Assembly: GCA_002470565.1 (NCBI GenBank)
Contig: DKMQ01000107.1
Span: 10,328 to 52,564 of the forward strand
Source: Oceanospirillaceae bacterium UBA7410
Lineage (GTDB): Bacteria > Pseudomonadota > Gammaproteobacteria > Pseudomonadales > Balneatricaceae
Reading direction: 5' to 3'
Length of the DNA: 42,237 nt
In this document: positions 1-8,991 of the stretch, one piece after another
How the letters are laid out: each line of letters opens with the position of its first letter
Numbering within the stretch: position 1 is the stretch's first letter
Notes under the pieces: model-generated
The model's database searches: none
What the model saw: the letters and a program-made list of their open reading frames with translations, nothing else
What the model was told of the DNA's origin: nothing
Made by a program: the position numbers and the translations under genes

Positions 1-50
1 CTAGATGGGCCTATGCCTATTTTTAGCAGGTCAAATACGCTTAAAGTCAT
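1..50 (-). CDS. sdaA: L-serine dehydratase, N-terminal fragment (runs off the left edge)
   Basis: Reading the minus strand from an ATG at position 50 gives MTLSVFDLLKIGIGPS before the window ends. This matches the highly conserved start of iron-sulfur L-serine ammonia-lyases (SVFDLxKIGIGPSSSHT), which deaminate serine to pyruvate. Only about 16 codons are visible, so the call rests on that one motif. An AAGG sequence about 8 bases upstream could be the ribosome binding site. The remaining roughly 440 codons, including the iron-sulfur cysteines, lie outside the window. Confidence 0.72.
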   Translation of the reverse strand, partial: MTLSVFDLLKIGIGPS

Positions 51-310
51 GATAGGTGCCTTGGTTTGCGGTTATACCACAAGGTTAATTGGTTAGCCGG
101 TGACTATCAACTAATATGTCCTAAGCAACCTATCTTGGTGCGACATGGAAGTAGCTTTTAAGTTCTAATTCTGACAATACATGTCTTAATTGTGTTGATT
201 TCTTATACCCATACCCATAAACGGGGAAGTGAATAATTTTGTATGCTTGAGTTTATTATACAAACACTGCACTATAAACGACACTCCACATTTTATCCAA
301 ACGTGTCTAT
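51..310. other. Intergenic region between divergent sdaA and the SDR gene
   Basis: This 260-base stretch is AT-rich and holds no convincing gene. A perfect TATAAT lies on the minus strand at 255-260 and could be a -10 box for sdaA, but no good -35 box is visible at the right distance. A short tandem of ATACC-type hexamers lies at 204-221 and recurs in similar form upstream of the second AstA gene. No riboswitch consensus was recognised. Confidence 0.5.
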
Positions 311-1075
311 ATGAATTTACCAGCATCGCCAAGCTTTAGCTTGGCAGGGAAAAAAGCCATAGTAACAGGTGCTTCTTCAGGAATTGGAGCCGCTTGTGCG
401 GTCGCCCTTGCTAGAGCGGGAGCTAATGTAACACTAGCAGCTAGACGTATATCTGAGCTAAATGCGATTGTAGATGAACTACATAAAGAAGGCTTACAAG
501 CGAACGCTGTGATTATGGACGTCTCACAAATAGAGCAAACTCAGGAGCTAATTAAGAGCCTTGGCCCATTGGACATACTGGTAAATTCAGCTGGCCTAGC
601 TCGCCATGGTACTGCCATAGAGACTAATATTGACGATTTTGATGCCGTGATGAACCTGAACCTTAAAGGGGCTTATTTTCTTACCCAAGCAGTGGCCAAG
701 GGGCTACTAGAGACCAAGAAAGCTGGCAGTCTAATTAACATTTCTAGTCAAATGGCACAAATTGGAGGCCAAGAACGGGCGGTGTATTGTGCCTCTAAAC
801 ATGCTGTAGAAGGTTTTACCAAGGCTATGGCGATTGAATGGGGCAAACAAGGCATTCGTGTGAATACGATTTGCCCCACCTTTATTCTCACAGAGCTTAC
901 TGCTGCAACCTTTGCCGACAAAGAAAAACGCGCATGGATTGATAGCAAAATCAAACTAGACCGAGTGGGTAAGGTACAAGATATTATGGGCGCAGTCGTC
1001 TATCTAGCTAGTGATGCCTCCTCCTTAGTCACAGGTAGTTCATTAATGGTTGACGGTGGCTGGACCGCGGGCTAA
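311..1075 (+). CDS. Short-chain dehydrogenase/reductase (SDR), classical type
   Basis: This 254-residue protein is a complete classical SDR, a soluble NAD(P)H-dependent oxidoreductase. The cofactor motif TGASSGIG is at residues 19-26, NSAG at 92-95, the catalytic serine at 145/146 and the YxxxK pair at Tyr159 and Lys163. The C-terminal VDGGWTAG is typical of the family. Similar proteins act on sugar acids (gluconate 5-dehydrogenase type) or on 3-oxoacyl groups, and the substrate cannot be read from sequence. The gene is monocistronic and faces marC with 40 bases between their stop codons, so the neighbours give no functional clue. Confidence 0.9.
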   Translation: MNLPASPSFSLAGKKAIVTGASSGIGAACAVALARAGANVTLAARRISELNAIVDELHKEGLQANAVIMDVSQIEQTQELIKSLGPLDILVNSAGLARHGTAIETNIDDFDAVMNLNLKGAYFLTQAVAKGLLETKKAGSLINISSQMAQIGGQERAVYCASKHAVEGFTKAMAIEWGKQGIRVNTICPTFILTELTAATFADKEKRAWIDSKIKLDRVGKVQDIMGAVVYLASDASSLVTGSSLMVDGGWTAG

Positions 1076-1115
1076 TTTACAATCCAAAAAATAACAACGC
1101 CTTATGAAGGTAAGC

Positions 1116-1706
1116 TTATCGCAAATGCAGATATTGCGCAGTGCCTTCAAGCAACATCTGCACAGCCATAATAATGAGCACCATTCCCATCAAACGTTCA
1201 ATGGCAAACAAACCTTTTTCACCCAGTAAACGATAGAGTTTCTTGGAAGCCAGCAAGATAGCTGCTGATACAATCCAAGCCGCTGTTACTGCTAACCATA
1301 GCTCCAGCCACTGCCCTTCAGCTGATTTACGCATTAGCATAATCATAGCTAAACTAGATGGTCCTGCCATTAAAGGAATCGCTAGTGGCACAATAAATGG
1401 TTCACCCGCTGGTGTTTTCCCTAACAAACCCGCTTCTTGTGGAAACACCATTTTTATAGCAATCAAAAATAATACAATGCCGCCACCAATACGAATAGCT
1501 TCTTGAGAAACTTGCAAGAACGACAAAATATAGGGGCCAAGTACCAAAAACATTAACAACACCACGTAGGCTATAAGCAGCTCTCTACGCAACACCAAGC
1601 TTCGCCTTTCTTCAGGCACTTGCTTTAATACAGACAAAAATAATGGGATATTTCCCAAAGGATCCATAACTAAAAACAATAAAGTGGCGGCTGCAAAAAT
1701 ATCCAT
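1116..1706 (-). CDS. yhgN: MarC/YhgN family inner-membrane protein
   Basis: This 196-residue, very hydrophobic protein has about six membrane segments. It begins with the family signature FLVMDPLGNIPLF near residues 11-23 and has PFIVPLAIPLMAGPS near residues 103-117, matching the YhgN branch of the MarC family (YhgN is about 197 residues). The function of the family is unresolved; despite the name, a role in multiple antibiotic resistance is not supported. It lies 26 bases downstream of the GlxA-type regulator on the same strand, so the two may share a transcript. Confidence 0.9.
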   Translation of the reverse strand: MDIFAAATLLFLVMDPLGNIPLFLSVLKQVPEERRSLVLRRELLIAYVVLLMFLVLGPYILSFLQVSQEAIRIGGGIVLFLIAIKMVFPQEAGLLGKTPAGEPFIVPLAIPLMAGPSSLAMIMLMRKSAEGQWLELWLAVTAAWIVSAAILLASKKLYRLLGEKGLFAIERLMGMVLIIMAVQMLLEGTAQYLHLR

Positions 1707-1731
1707 AAAAGTCTCAATAGGGCATAAAAAA

Positions 1732-2727
1732 TTAATCTAAGCGTCGCTGAATAGCAACGGTATGGTTCCAACTGGGGGCAGATTCTACATAAGTGGCCCG
1801 ACCACGCTCTTGGCGTGGCGTCACGTTAAAATGGGTGCGATATGTGGTGCTAAAGTGACTGGCAGAAGAAAATCCACACGCCATGCCCACCTCGACAATA
1901 GATCGGTCTGTGTCTCGTAACATTTGGCGAGCTTTATCTAACCTTAATTGCAAATAAAAGCGTGATGGCACACTATCTAAGTGTTTTTTAAACAAACGTT
2001 CTAAGTGTCGCCTAGACAGGCCCACATGATAAGCCAAGTCATCAGGCGATAGTGGTTCTTCAATATTAGTTTCCATCAAAGTAACCGCTTCAATAAGCTT
2101 GGGTTGGCTGGAACCAATACGAGCTTTCAACGGGATGCGTTGTTGAGCGTCTTGGGGCCGCATGCGTTCAACTAAAAACCACTCAGACAGCTGCACTGCG
2201 ACATCCAACCCTTGCTGTTGGGCTAACCATGCAAGTAAAAGGTCTGTGGTTGAGGCCCCGCCCGCACAAGTCATTAGCTGTTCTTCTTGTTCAAAAAGCT
2301 GATGAGTCCAAAGGACTTGGGGATGGCTAATACGCAACTTTTCAATCATCGACCAATGGCAACAACTGCGATTATTATTGAGTAAGCCTGCGTTAGCTAG
2401 AGGAAATATTCCAGTACCTATGGCTAAGATTTTTACACCCATTCTAGATTGCTGAACCAACCAGCGTTCTAACACGACATCTGTTTCATAAGGTGCGATC
2501 AAATTCCCAATAATAAACAGGGTTTCCACTTTCCCACTATCTAAATAATTGGCCACTTTTCCTAACACGCACTCACCACCTACACACATGGGCTGCAGTT
2601 TGTATTTAGTGTGCTCCAATACCTGATTAGTATGCAATAACAGCTCAGCAATTTGACCATAATGGCTCAAGCTTGCATGGGGGAGTAAAAGCAGTCCAAC
2701 AGTGTGAAAATTTTGAGAATTAGACAT
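1732..2727 (-). CDS. GlxA-family AraC-type regulator, candidate ArgR-like activator of arginine catabolism
   Basis: The protein has an N-terminal DJ-1/PfpI-like (GATase1-like) sensing domain over about residues 10-190, with the CAGGAS turn near residue 155. An AraC DNA-binding domain with two helix-turn-helix units covers about residues 225-320 (DLAYHVGLSRRHLERLFKK and the MACGFSSASHFSTTYR core). The open frame extends to a TTG at 2736, but the ATG at 2727 is preferred, giving 331 residues. In Pseudomonas, ArgR has this architecture and activates the aru/ast operon and gdhB. Here the gene is divergent from gdhB and 164 bases away, so the same role is likely but inferred. Other GlxA-type regulators respond to carnitine or glycine betaine, so the ligand is open. 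Confidence 0.85.
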   Translation of the reverse strand: MSNSQNFHTVGLLLLPHASLSHYGQIAELLLHTNQVLEHTKYKLQPMCVGGECVLGKVANYLDSGKVETLFIIGNLIAPYETDVVLERWLVQQSRMGVKILAIGTGIFPLANAGLLNNNRSCCHWSMIEKLRISHPQVLWTHQLFEQEEQLMTCAGGASTTDLLLAWLAQQQGLDVAVQLSEWFLVERMRPQDAQQRIPLKARIGSSQPKLIEAVTLMETNIEEPLSPDDLAYHVGLSRRHLERLFKKHLDSVPSRFYLQLRLDKARQMLRDTDRSIVEVGMACGFSSASHFSTTYRTHFNVTPRQERGRATYVESAPSWNHTVAIQRRLD

Positions 2728-2728
2728 A

Positions 2729-2806
2729 AGTCGCAAGGATACACTGTATTATTGAGTTGGGGCACAAAAACGTCATTTTACCAAAAAATGGGTCGCACCG
2801 ACTCAA
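2729..2806 (+). promoter_or_regulatory. Candidate ArgR-type half-sites between the regulator gene and gdhB
   Basis: AraC-type ArgR of Pseudomonas is known to bind tandem half-sites resembling TGTCGC-N8-AA. This region shows GGTCGC-N8-AA at 2791-2806 and AGTCGC-N8-AC at 2729-2744, with a weaker CGTCAT-N8-AA at 2771-2786, 20 bases before the best one. They lie upstream of gdhB and over the regulator's own start. The matches are short and partly degenerate, so this is a suggestion only. Confidence 0.3.
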
Positions 2807-2891
2807 CTTACCCCCTAGTGCCCAAAGGCAGTTTCTTGAATAATAGACGCTGCAATAACAAGATTCTTATTTTGACTCAAGGAAATACTGA

Positions 2892-5800
2892 ATGCGCACC
2901 TTAACGGATAAAAAAAATATCGCCATAGACTTAGTTTGCGATCTCATCCATAAGCGCCAAAAAAAGCCTAACAGTGAACTTATGCAGCAATTTGCGCGCC
3001 TGTATTATGCTGAAAGCATTCCAGCAGAGTTATTACAATTTGATACAGACAATTTATATGGCGCAGTAACCAGCTTGTGGGATAGTGTAAAACCACGTCA
3101 TAACGACCAGGTTAATATTCGTGTATATAACCCTAACCATGAAGAACATCAGTGGTATACCAGCCATACCGTGGTCGATATCGTATGCGATGACAAGGCC
3201 TTTTTGGTGTCCTCCATTACTAACGCTTTGATTCATCTAGGCCACACTATTCATATTACCACTCACCCTGTAGTAGCTGTAGAGCGAGATAAAAAAGGCA
3301 ATATTACTAGTATCTCACCCTTTACGGGCAAAGCCGAAAACGCCAATTTGGAAGCGGTGATGCGGTTTGAAATTGATCAGCAAAATGAGCCTAGCGTGGT
3401 TACACAGATTATTACAACCCTCACTCAAATAATCAGTGATGTACGTTTAGTGGTGGATGATTGGGTGCCTATGCGCAGTAAATTAGTGTCTATTATTGAC
3501 ACCTTGGAGTCACAAAATTTACCCATTGCACCGCAAGACCTAGAAGAAAATATTGCCTTTTTACGCTGGGTATCAAACAACCACTTCACCTTTATTGGTT
3601 ATCGTTCTTATGGGCTTAAAAAAGACCCTATAACTGGCTTATGCGAACTTAAACCAAAAAAAGGTACAGGTTTGGGTAGTTTTCGAGATGACAATTGTAC
3701 GCCTGATAGCCTTTTGCCCAGCACCTTATCGTTACAACATTCAGAGCTAGCCATGCGCAGCGACATGCTGGTAATGACCAAGTCGACCAGCCGCTCTACG
3801 GTGCATCGCCCTGTTAACTTTGATTACCTTGGACTCAAACGTTTTGATGAGCAAGGCAATGTGATTGGTGAAGAGCGGTTCTTTGGTTTATATTCTTCTG
3901 CCGCTTACACCGCACGTATAGATGAGATTCCATTACTTCGACGCAAAGCCCAAGATCTGCGTGATCGTATTGAACAACTACCCAATAGCCACAAAGGCAA
4001 AGCTTTACAGCACATACTCAACAGCTACCCCCGCGATGAGATGTTGCAAGCCAGTGTAGATGAGCTCTACCCTATCATTCGCGGCATATTGCAAACCCAA
4101 GAACGTCATCATTTGCGCCTTTTCTTGCGTCTGGACACCTTTGGTCGCTTTGCTACGGCCTTGGTTTACGTGCCAAGAGAGCGGTTTAATACAGCCCTTC
4201 GTATAAAAATGCAAAAAATTCTCATGAGTGAGTTTGACGGCACCAGCGTTGAGTTTAACGTGATGTTTTCTGAGCAATCCTTAGCTCGGGTTCAGCTAAC
4301 AGTGCATGGCCATGACATTCACAACACAGACTTTGACATTAACGACATTGAACAACAAATGCGTGATGCCATGCTGTCTTGGAGTGATCACTTACATCAC
4401 GCTTTGAACAGTAAACAAGGTGAAGCCAAAGGCAACCAACTGTTTAAACAATATGGCCAGGCGTTTCCCTTGGCGTATCAAGAAAACTTTTCTGCGCAAG
4501 TGGCAGTTATGGACCTGCTACGCTTGCAGAAAATTAGTCATGAAAAACCCTTATCAACCTACTTATATCGCTCATTACGCAACGTCGATAAAAGCTTAAG
4601 CTTCAAAGTGTTTGGCCATGGCCAAGCAAAAGCTTTATCAGACGTGCTACCTATTTTGGAGCGCATGGGGGTAAAAGTAATCAATGCCCACCCCTATACG
4701 ATTGAATCAGAGTCGGGGTTGGATCAGTGGATTATTGATTTTGTGATTGAGATTGACCATCAAGTAGACCTTGATGCCGCCAATGTGAAAGAGCACTTCC
4801 AAGAAGCCTTTAGCCAGATTTATACAGGACGTGTGGCTAACGATCGTTTCAATAGCCTTATATTGACCGCCCAACTCACTTGGCAACAAACCGTACTAAT
4901 TCGGGCTATCAGTCGCTACTTACTGCAGATACAGGTGCCCTTTAGTCAAACCTATATGCAGAAAACTTTGGTGAGCAATGCCAGCATTACTCATACCTTA
5001 GTGCGCTTATTTGAAGCTAGATTCGACCCTGAAAATAGGCCATCAAATGGCCTTATTGATTCACTACAAGAAGACATCAGTTTAGCCTTAGAAAGGGTGA
5101 GCAACCTTGACGAAGACCGAATAGTGAAGTATTTCTTGGCCACTATTATGGCCATGTTACGCACCAACTACTATCAAACTGACGGCAGTGGTGAACGCCA
5201 TGAATACCTATCATGTAAGCTAGACCCTAGCCTTATTCCTGGGGTGCCTTTACCTTTACCTAAGTATGAAATTTTCATCTACTCCACCTGGGTAGAAGGT
5301 GTTCATTTGCGGGGCGGCAAGGTCGCGCGAGGCGGTTTACGCTGGTCTGATCGCCGGGAAGATTACCGCACAGAAGTGTTGGGCTTGGTAAAAGCTCAAA
5401 TGGTAAAAAATGCCGTTATTGTGCCTGTGGGTGCTAAAGGTGGATTTGTATGTAAGCAATTACCCACCACAAAAGACCGAGAAGTAATGATGGCAGAAGT
5501 AATCCGCAGCTACTCTACCTTTATTCAAGCCCTGCTTGATATCACCGATAATATAGTCGAAAAGCAGGTCATTGCTCCTAAACAAGTGGTGCGTTATGAC
5601 GATGACGACCCATACCTAGTTGTAGCAGCCGATAAAGGCACCGCAACATTTTCTGACCTTGCTAACTCGATTTCAGAACAAAATAGCTTTTGGCTAGGCG
5701 ATGCTTTTGCTTCTGGCGGCGCCAATGGTTATGACCATAAAAAAATGGGCATAACCGCCCGTGGTGCATGGGAATCTGTTAAACGTTTATTTGCCGAACA

Positions 5801-7697
5801 AGGCCGAGACTGCCAAACCCAAAACTTCACGGTGGTGGGTGTAGGCGACATGGCAGGCGATGTGTTTGGCAACGGCATGCTTTTATCTGAGAATATCTGT
5901 TTACAAGCTGCATTTAACCACCTGCATATTTTTATAGACCCCACACCTGATGCCGCTAAAACATTTGCTGAACGTCAACGATTGTTTGTATTGCCTCGCT
6001 CCAGCTGGAGCGATTATGACACCAAGCTTATTTCTAAAGGTGGCGGTATTTTTGATCGTTCGGCAAAGTCCATCAAACTTAGTCCGCAAATGCAGAGCAT
6101 GCTCAGCACCGATGCTACACAAATGGCACCTAATGAGTTGATCCATGCCTTACTAAAAATGCCCGTGGACCTATTTTGGAATGGTGGCATTGGCACTTAT
6201 GTCAAGGCGAGTAACGAAAGCCATAGCGACATTGGCGATCCTGCCAATGACAACCTGCGAGTGAATGGCAATCAACTAGGCGCTAAAGTGATTGGCGAAG
6301 GTGGTAATTTAGGCTGCTCTCAACATGGGCGTATTGAATTTGCCCAAGCCGGTGGATTTATCAACACCGATGCCATCGATAACTCTGCTGGTGTGGACAG
6401 CTCTGACCATGAAGTTAACATTAAAATACTACTAAGCCAGTTAGTTGATGCAGGCGACATGACCCTAAAACAACGCAATACTTTGCTTGCGAGTATGACC
6501 GATGAAGTGGGTGATTTAGTACTCAACCACAATTACCATCAAACCTTAGTATTAAGTATCGCCCAGGGTCAGGCCAGCGCAAGCTTAAGTGATCATAAAC
6601 GCCTTATACATAGCCTAGAAAAGCAAGGCCGTTTGAACCGTACCTTAGAAGGCTTGCCTGATGATGCCCGCATCGACGAACTTGCTAAAGCCCAAGACGG
6701 CTTAACTCGCCCTGAAATATCGGTGTTATTGGCTTATAGTAAAATGCGTTGGTTTGACCAGCTAATGGATGCTGACATTGGCAATGATAGCTATTTAGCT
6801 CACAGCCTAGAGGATTATTTTCCAAAGGTGCTTAGCCAAAAATATGCTCCAGCTATTGCAACCCACCCACTGCGCAGTGAAATTATTGCAACCCATGTTA
6901 CCAACCAAATTGGCAACCGCATGGGCGCCACTTTTGGTGACTATTTACAAGAAGACATGGGCGCCCAAGCAGGCGATATCGCACGCGCATTTACTGCTGC
7001 ATGCGACATTATAGATGCCAAGAGTCTTTGGAGTGAGCTGGATAGAGTGACATTAATATTAGACTACAAACAGTCTATGGCACTGCATACAAACGTTCAG
7101 TATTTATTAGAAGATCTTACGTTATGGTTATTAAGCACCCACCAAGGTGAGCCTATTCAAACCATGGTAGACCTTTATAAAGAGCCTATGGCCATTTATT
7201 ACGCGGCCCTAGGCGATTTATTACCGCAAGCAGTATCTCAGCGCATCGACACTAACGCAGATGAACTCAGTGCAAACGGTATGGAATCAAACACTAGTAG
7301 GCGCTTAAGCCTGTTAGATTTTTTATACCATGGCCTAGACGTGGTGCAAGTGGCCAACCAGTGTGGCACACAAGTAATAGCTACCGCTCAAACATGGTAT
7401 GGGTTATACGAACGTTTTGAAGGCGATTGGCTAAACCAAGCTATTGCCAATTTGCCAAGCCAAGATCCATGGCAGCGCAAAGCAAAGGTTAGCCTTAAAC
7501 AAGAGTTTGAAGACAGCTTAGCTAAGCTCACCCAAGCAGTAATTTCTAGCGATCAAAACCCAGCATGGGAATTGCGCAATAAAGATAAGATTGAACGCTG
7601 TTTAAGTGTGTTTGGAGAGCTACAAAGTAATACCGACATCAATTTGGCTATGCTGTCTGTTGCGGTGAGAGAAATCGCTAAGCTTAAAGCCAGCTAA
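2892..7697 (+). CDS. gdhB: NAD-specific glutamate dehydrogenase, 180-kDa class
   Basis: This 1601-residue protein has the length and layout of the large NAD-dependent glutamate dehydrogenases, which oxidise glutamate to 2-oxoglutarate and ammonium in catabolism. The N-terminal half holds ACT-like regulatory regions. The catalytic core includes GGKVARGGLRWSDRREDYR near residues 808-826 and the VPVGAKGGFVCK substrate loop near 845. The nucleotide-binding GVGDMAGDVFGNGM is near 983 and GEGGNLG near 1135. An AAGGA ribosome binding site lies about 8 bases before the ATG. It precedes astC by 55 bases with no visible terminator, so it probably works with the arginine succinyltransferase genes, consuming the glutamate they release. 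Confidence 0.95.
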   Translation: MRTLTDKKNIAIDLVCDLIHKRQKKPNSELMQQFARLYYAESIPAELLQFDTDNLYGAVTSLWDSVKPRHNDQVNIRVYNPNHEEHQWYTSHTVVDIVCDDKAFLVSSITNALIHLGHTIHITTHPVVAVERDKKGNITSISPFTGKAENANLEAVMRFEIDQQNEPSVVTQIITTLTQIISDVRLVVDDWVPMRSKLVSIIDTLESQNLPIAPQDLEENIAFLRWVSNNHFTFIGYRSYGLKKDPITGLCELKPKKGTGLGSFRDDNCTPDSLLPSTLSLQHSELAMRSDMLVMTKSTSRSTVHRPVNFDYLGLKRFDEQGNVIGEERFFGLYSSAAYTARIDEIPLLRRKAQDLRDRIEQLPNSHKGKALQHILNSYPRDEMLQASVDELYPIIRGILQTQERHHLRLFLRLDTFGRFATALVYVPRERFNTALRIKMQKILMSEFDGTSVEFNVMFSEQSLARVQLTVHGHDIHNTDFDINDIEQQMRDAMLSWSDHLHHALNSKQGEAKGNQLFKQYGQAFPLAYQENFSAQVAVMDLLRLQKISHEKPLSTYLYRSLRNVDKSLSFKVFGHGQAKALSDVLPILERMGVKVINAHPYTIESESGLDQWIIDFVIEIDHQVDLDAANVKEHFQEAFSQIYTGRVANDRFNSLILTAQLTWQQTVLIRAISRYLLQIQVPFSQTYMQKTLVSNASITHTLVRLFEARFDPENRPSNGLIDSLQEDISLALERVSNLDEDRIVKYFLATIMAMLRTNYYQTDGSGERHEYLSCKLDPSLIPGVPLPLPKYEIFIYSTWVEGVHLRGGKVARGGLRWSDRREDYRTEVLGLVKAQMVKNAVIVPVGAKGGFVCKQLPTTKDREVMMAEVIRSYSTFIQALLDITDNIVEKQVIAPKQVVRYDDDDPYLVVAADKGTATFSDLANSISEQNSFWLGDAFASGGANGYDHKKMGITARGAWESVKRLFAEQGRDCQTQNFTVVGVGDMAGDVFGNGMLLSENICLQAAFNHLHIFIDPTPDAAKTFAERQRLFVLPRSSWSDYDTKLISKGGGIFDRSAKSIKLSPQMQSMLSTDATQMAPNELIHALLKMPVDLFWNGGIGTYVKASNESHSDIGDPANDNLRVNGNQLGAKVIGEGGNLGCSQHGRIEFAQAGGFINTDAIDNSAGVDSSDHEVNIKILLSQLVDAGDMTLKQRNTLLASMTDEVGDLVLNHNYHQTLVLSIAQGQASASLSDHKRLIHSLEKQGRLNRTLEGLPDDARIDELAKAQDGLTRPEISVLLAYSKMRWFDQLMDADIGNDSYLAHSLEDYFPKVLSQKYAPAIATHPLRSEIIATHVTNQIGNRMGATFGDYLQEDMGAQAGDIARAFTAACDIIDAKSLWSELDRVTLILDYKQSMALHTNVQYLLEDLTLWLLSTHQGEPIQTMVDLYKEPMAIYYAALGDLLPQAVSQRIDTNADELSANGMESNTSRRLSLLDFLYHGLDVVQVANQCGTQVIATAQTWYGLYERFEGDWLNQAIANLPSQDPWQRKAKVSLKQEFEDSLAKLTQAVISSDQNPAWELRNKDKIERCLSVFGELQSNTDINLAMLSVAVREIAKLKAS

Positions 7698-7752
7698 GAG
7701 CCATGAGCGTTATTGAAAACATTATTAAACATTACAGAACTTAGGACTTTTT

Positions 7753-8970
7753 ATGACTAATACCCCCGTAACACGCGCCCTGTTTGATGAAGTAATGGTG
7801 CCTAACTATGCGCCAGCCCCGGTAATACCTGTGCGAGGAAAAGGCTCACGTATTTGGGACCAAAGTGATAATGAATACATCGATTTTGCCGGTGGCATTG
7901 CAGTAACTAGTGTCGGCCATAGTCACCCTAAGCTTGTAGCCACCTTAAAGGAACAAGGCGAGAAGCTATGGCACATTTCCAACGTAATGACCAACGAGCC
8001 GGCTTTGCGCTTGGCCAAAAAACTTACAGATGCTACTTTTGCGCAAAAAGTATACTTTGCAAACTCTGGCGCTGAGGCCAACGAAGCTGCGTTTAAATTG
8101 GCGCGCCGCTTTGCTGTAGATCATTTTGGTGAAGAGAAAAACGAAATCATTGCCTTTGAGCAAGGTTTCCACGGACGCACTTTATTTACTGTGAGTGTAG
8201 GTGGGCAGCCTAAATACAGCCAAGGCTTTGGCCCAGCTTTAGAAGGCATTACCCACTTACCGTACAACGATATTAAAGCTTTAGAAGCAGCAGTTTCTAG
8301 CAAAACATGTGCCATTATTATGGAGCCACTGCAAGGCGAAGGCGGCATTATTGATGCAGATCCGGCGTTCATAAAACGCGCCCGTGAGTTGTGTGATCAG
8401 CATAACGCATTATTAGTTTTGGACGAGGTGCAAACTGGCGCTGGGCGTTTAGGCACTTTATATGGGTATCAACAAACAGACGTCATTCCCGACATCCTAA
8501 CCACAGCTAAAGGTTTGGGTAATGGGTTTCCTGTGGCTGCCATGCTCACCACTGACAAAGTAGCCACAAGCCTAGCCATTGGCACCCACGGCAGCACTTA
8601 CGGTGGTAACCCATTGGCTTGCTCCATTGCTGAAGCAGTCATCGACATTGTTAATACTCCTGAAGTGTTGGCTGGTGTCAACGCCAAGAGTAAGCGTTTC
8701 AAAGCTGGGCTTGAAGCCATTAATATGCGTTTACCTTTTTGTAACGAAGTACGAGGTAAAGGCTTATTGTTGGGCTGCGCACTTAATAGTGAATACCAAG
8801 GTCGAGCGGGTGAGTTTTTAAAAGCGGCCCAAGCCAAAGGCTTGTTGGTATTGGTTGCTGGGCCAAACGTAATCCGAATGGCACCGTCTCTATTAATACC
8901 CGAGGCTGATATTGATGCAGGCTTGGCTATTTTAGAAGCCGCCATTAGTGACATCATTAACGCCACATAA
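7753..8970 (+). CDS. astC: Succinylornithine/acetylornithine aminotransferase
   Basis: This 405-residue class III PLP aminotransferase converts N2-succinylornithine to succinylglutamate semialdehyde. The PLP lysine is Lys253 in [11 protein letters not shown], the PLP-binding aspartate is Asp224 in VLDEVQTG, and [10 protein letters not shown] at 104-113 is conserved in the acetylornithine/succinylornithine branch. AstC and the biosynthetic ArgD are hard to separate by sequence and one enzyme may do both jobs, but position between gdhB and other ast genes favours AstC. An AGGA sits about 8 bases before the ATG. The next gene starts 21 bases after the stop. Confidence 0.93.
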   Translation: MTNTPVTRALFDEVMVPNYAPAPVIPVRGKGSRIWDQSDNEYIDFAGGIAVTSVGHSHPKLVATLKEQGEKLWHISNVMTNEPALRLAKKLTDATFAQKVYFANSGAEANEAAFKLARRFAVDHFGEEKNEIIAFEQGFHGRTLFTVSVGGQPKYSQGFGPALEGITHLPYNDIKALEAAVSSKTCAIIMEPLQGEGGIIDADPAFIKRARELCDQHNALLVLDEVQTGAGRLGTLYGYQQTDVIPDILTTAKGLGNGFPVAAMLTTDKVATSLAIGTHGSTYGGNPLACSIAEAVIDIVNTPEVLAGVNAKSKRFKAGLEAINMRLPFCNEVRGKGLLLGCALNSEYQGRAGEFLKAAQAKGLLVLVAGPNVIRMAPSLLIPEADIDAGLAILEAAISDIINAT

Positions 8971-8991
8971 TAGAAAAGCACCGAGAAAACC

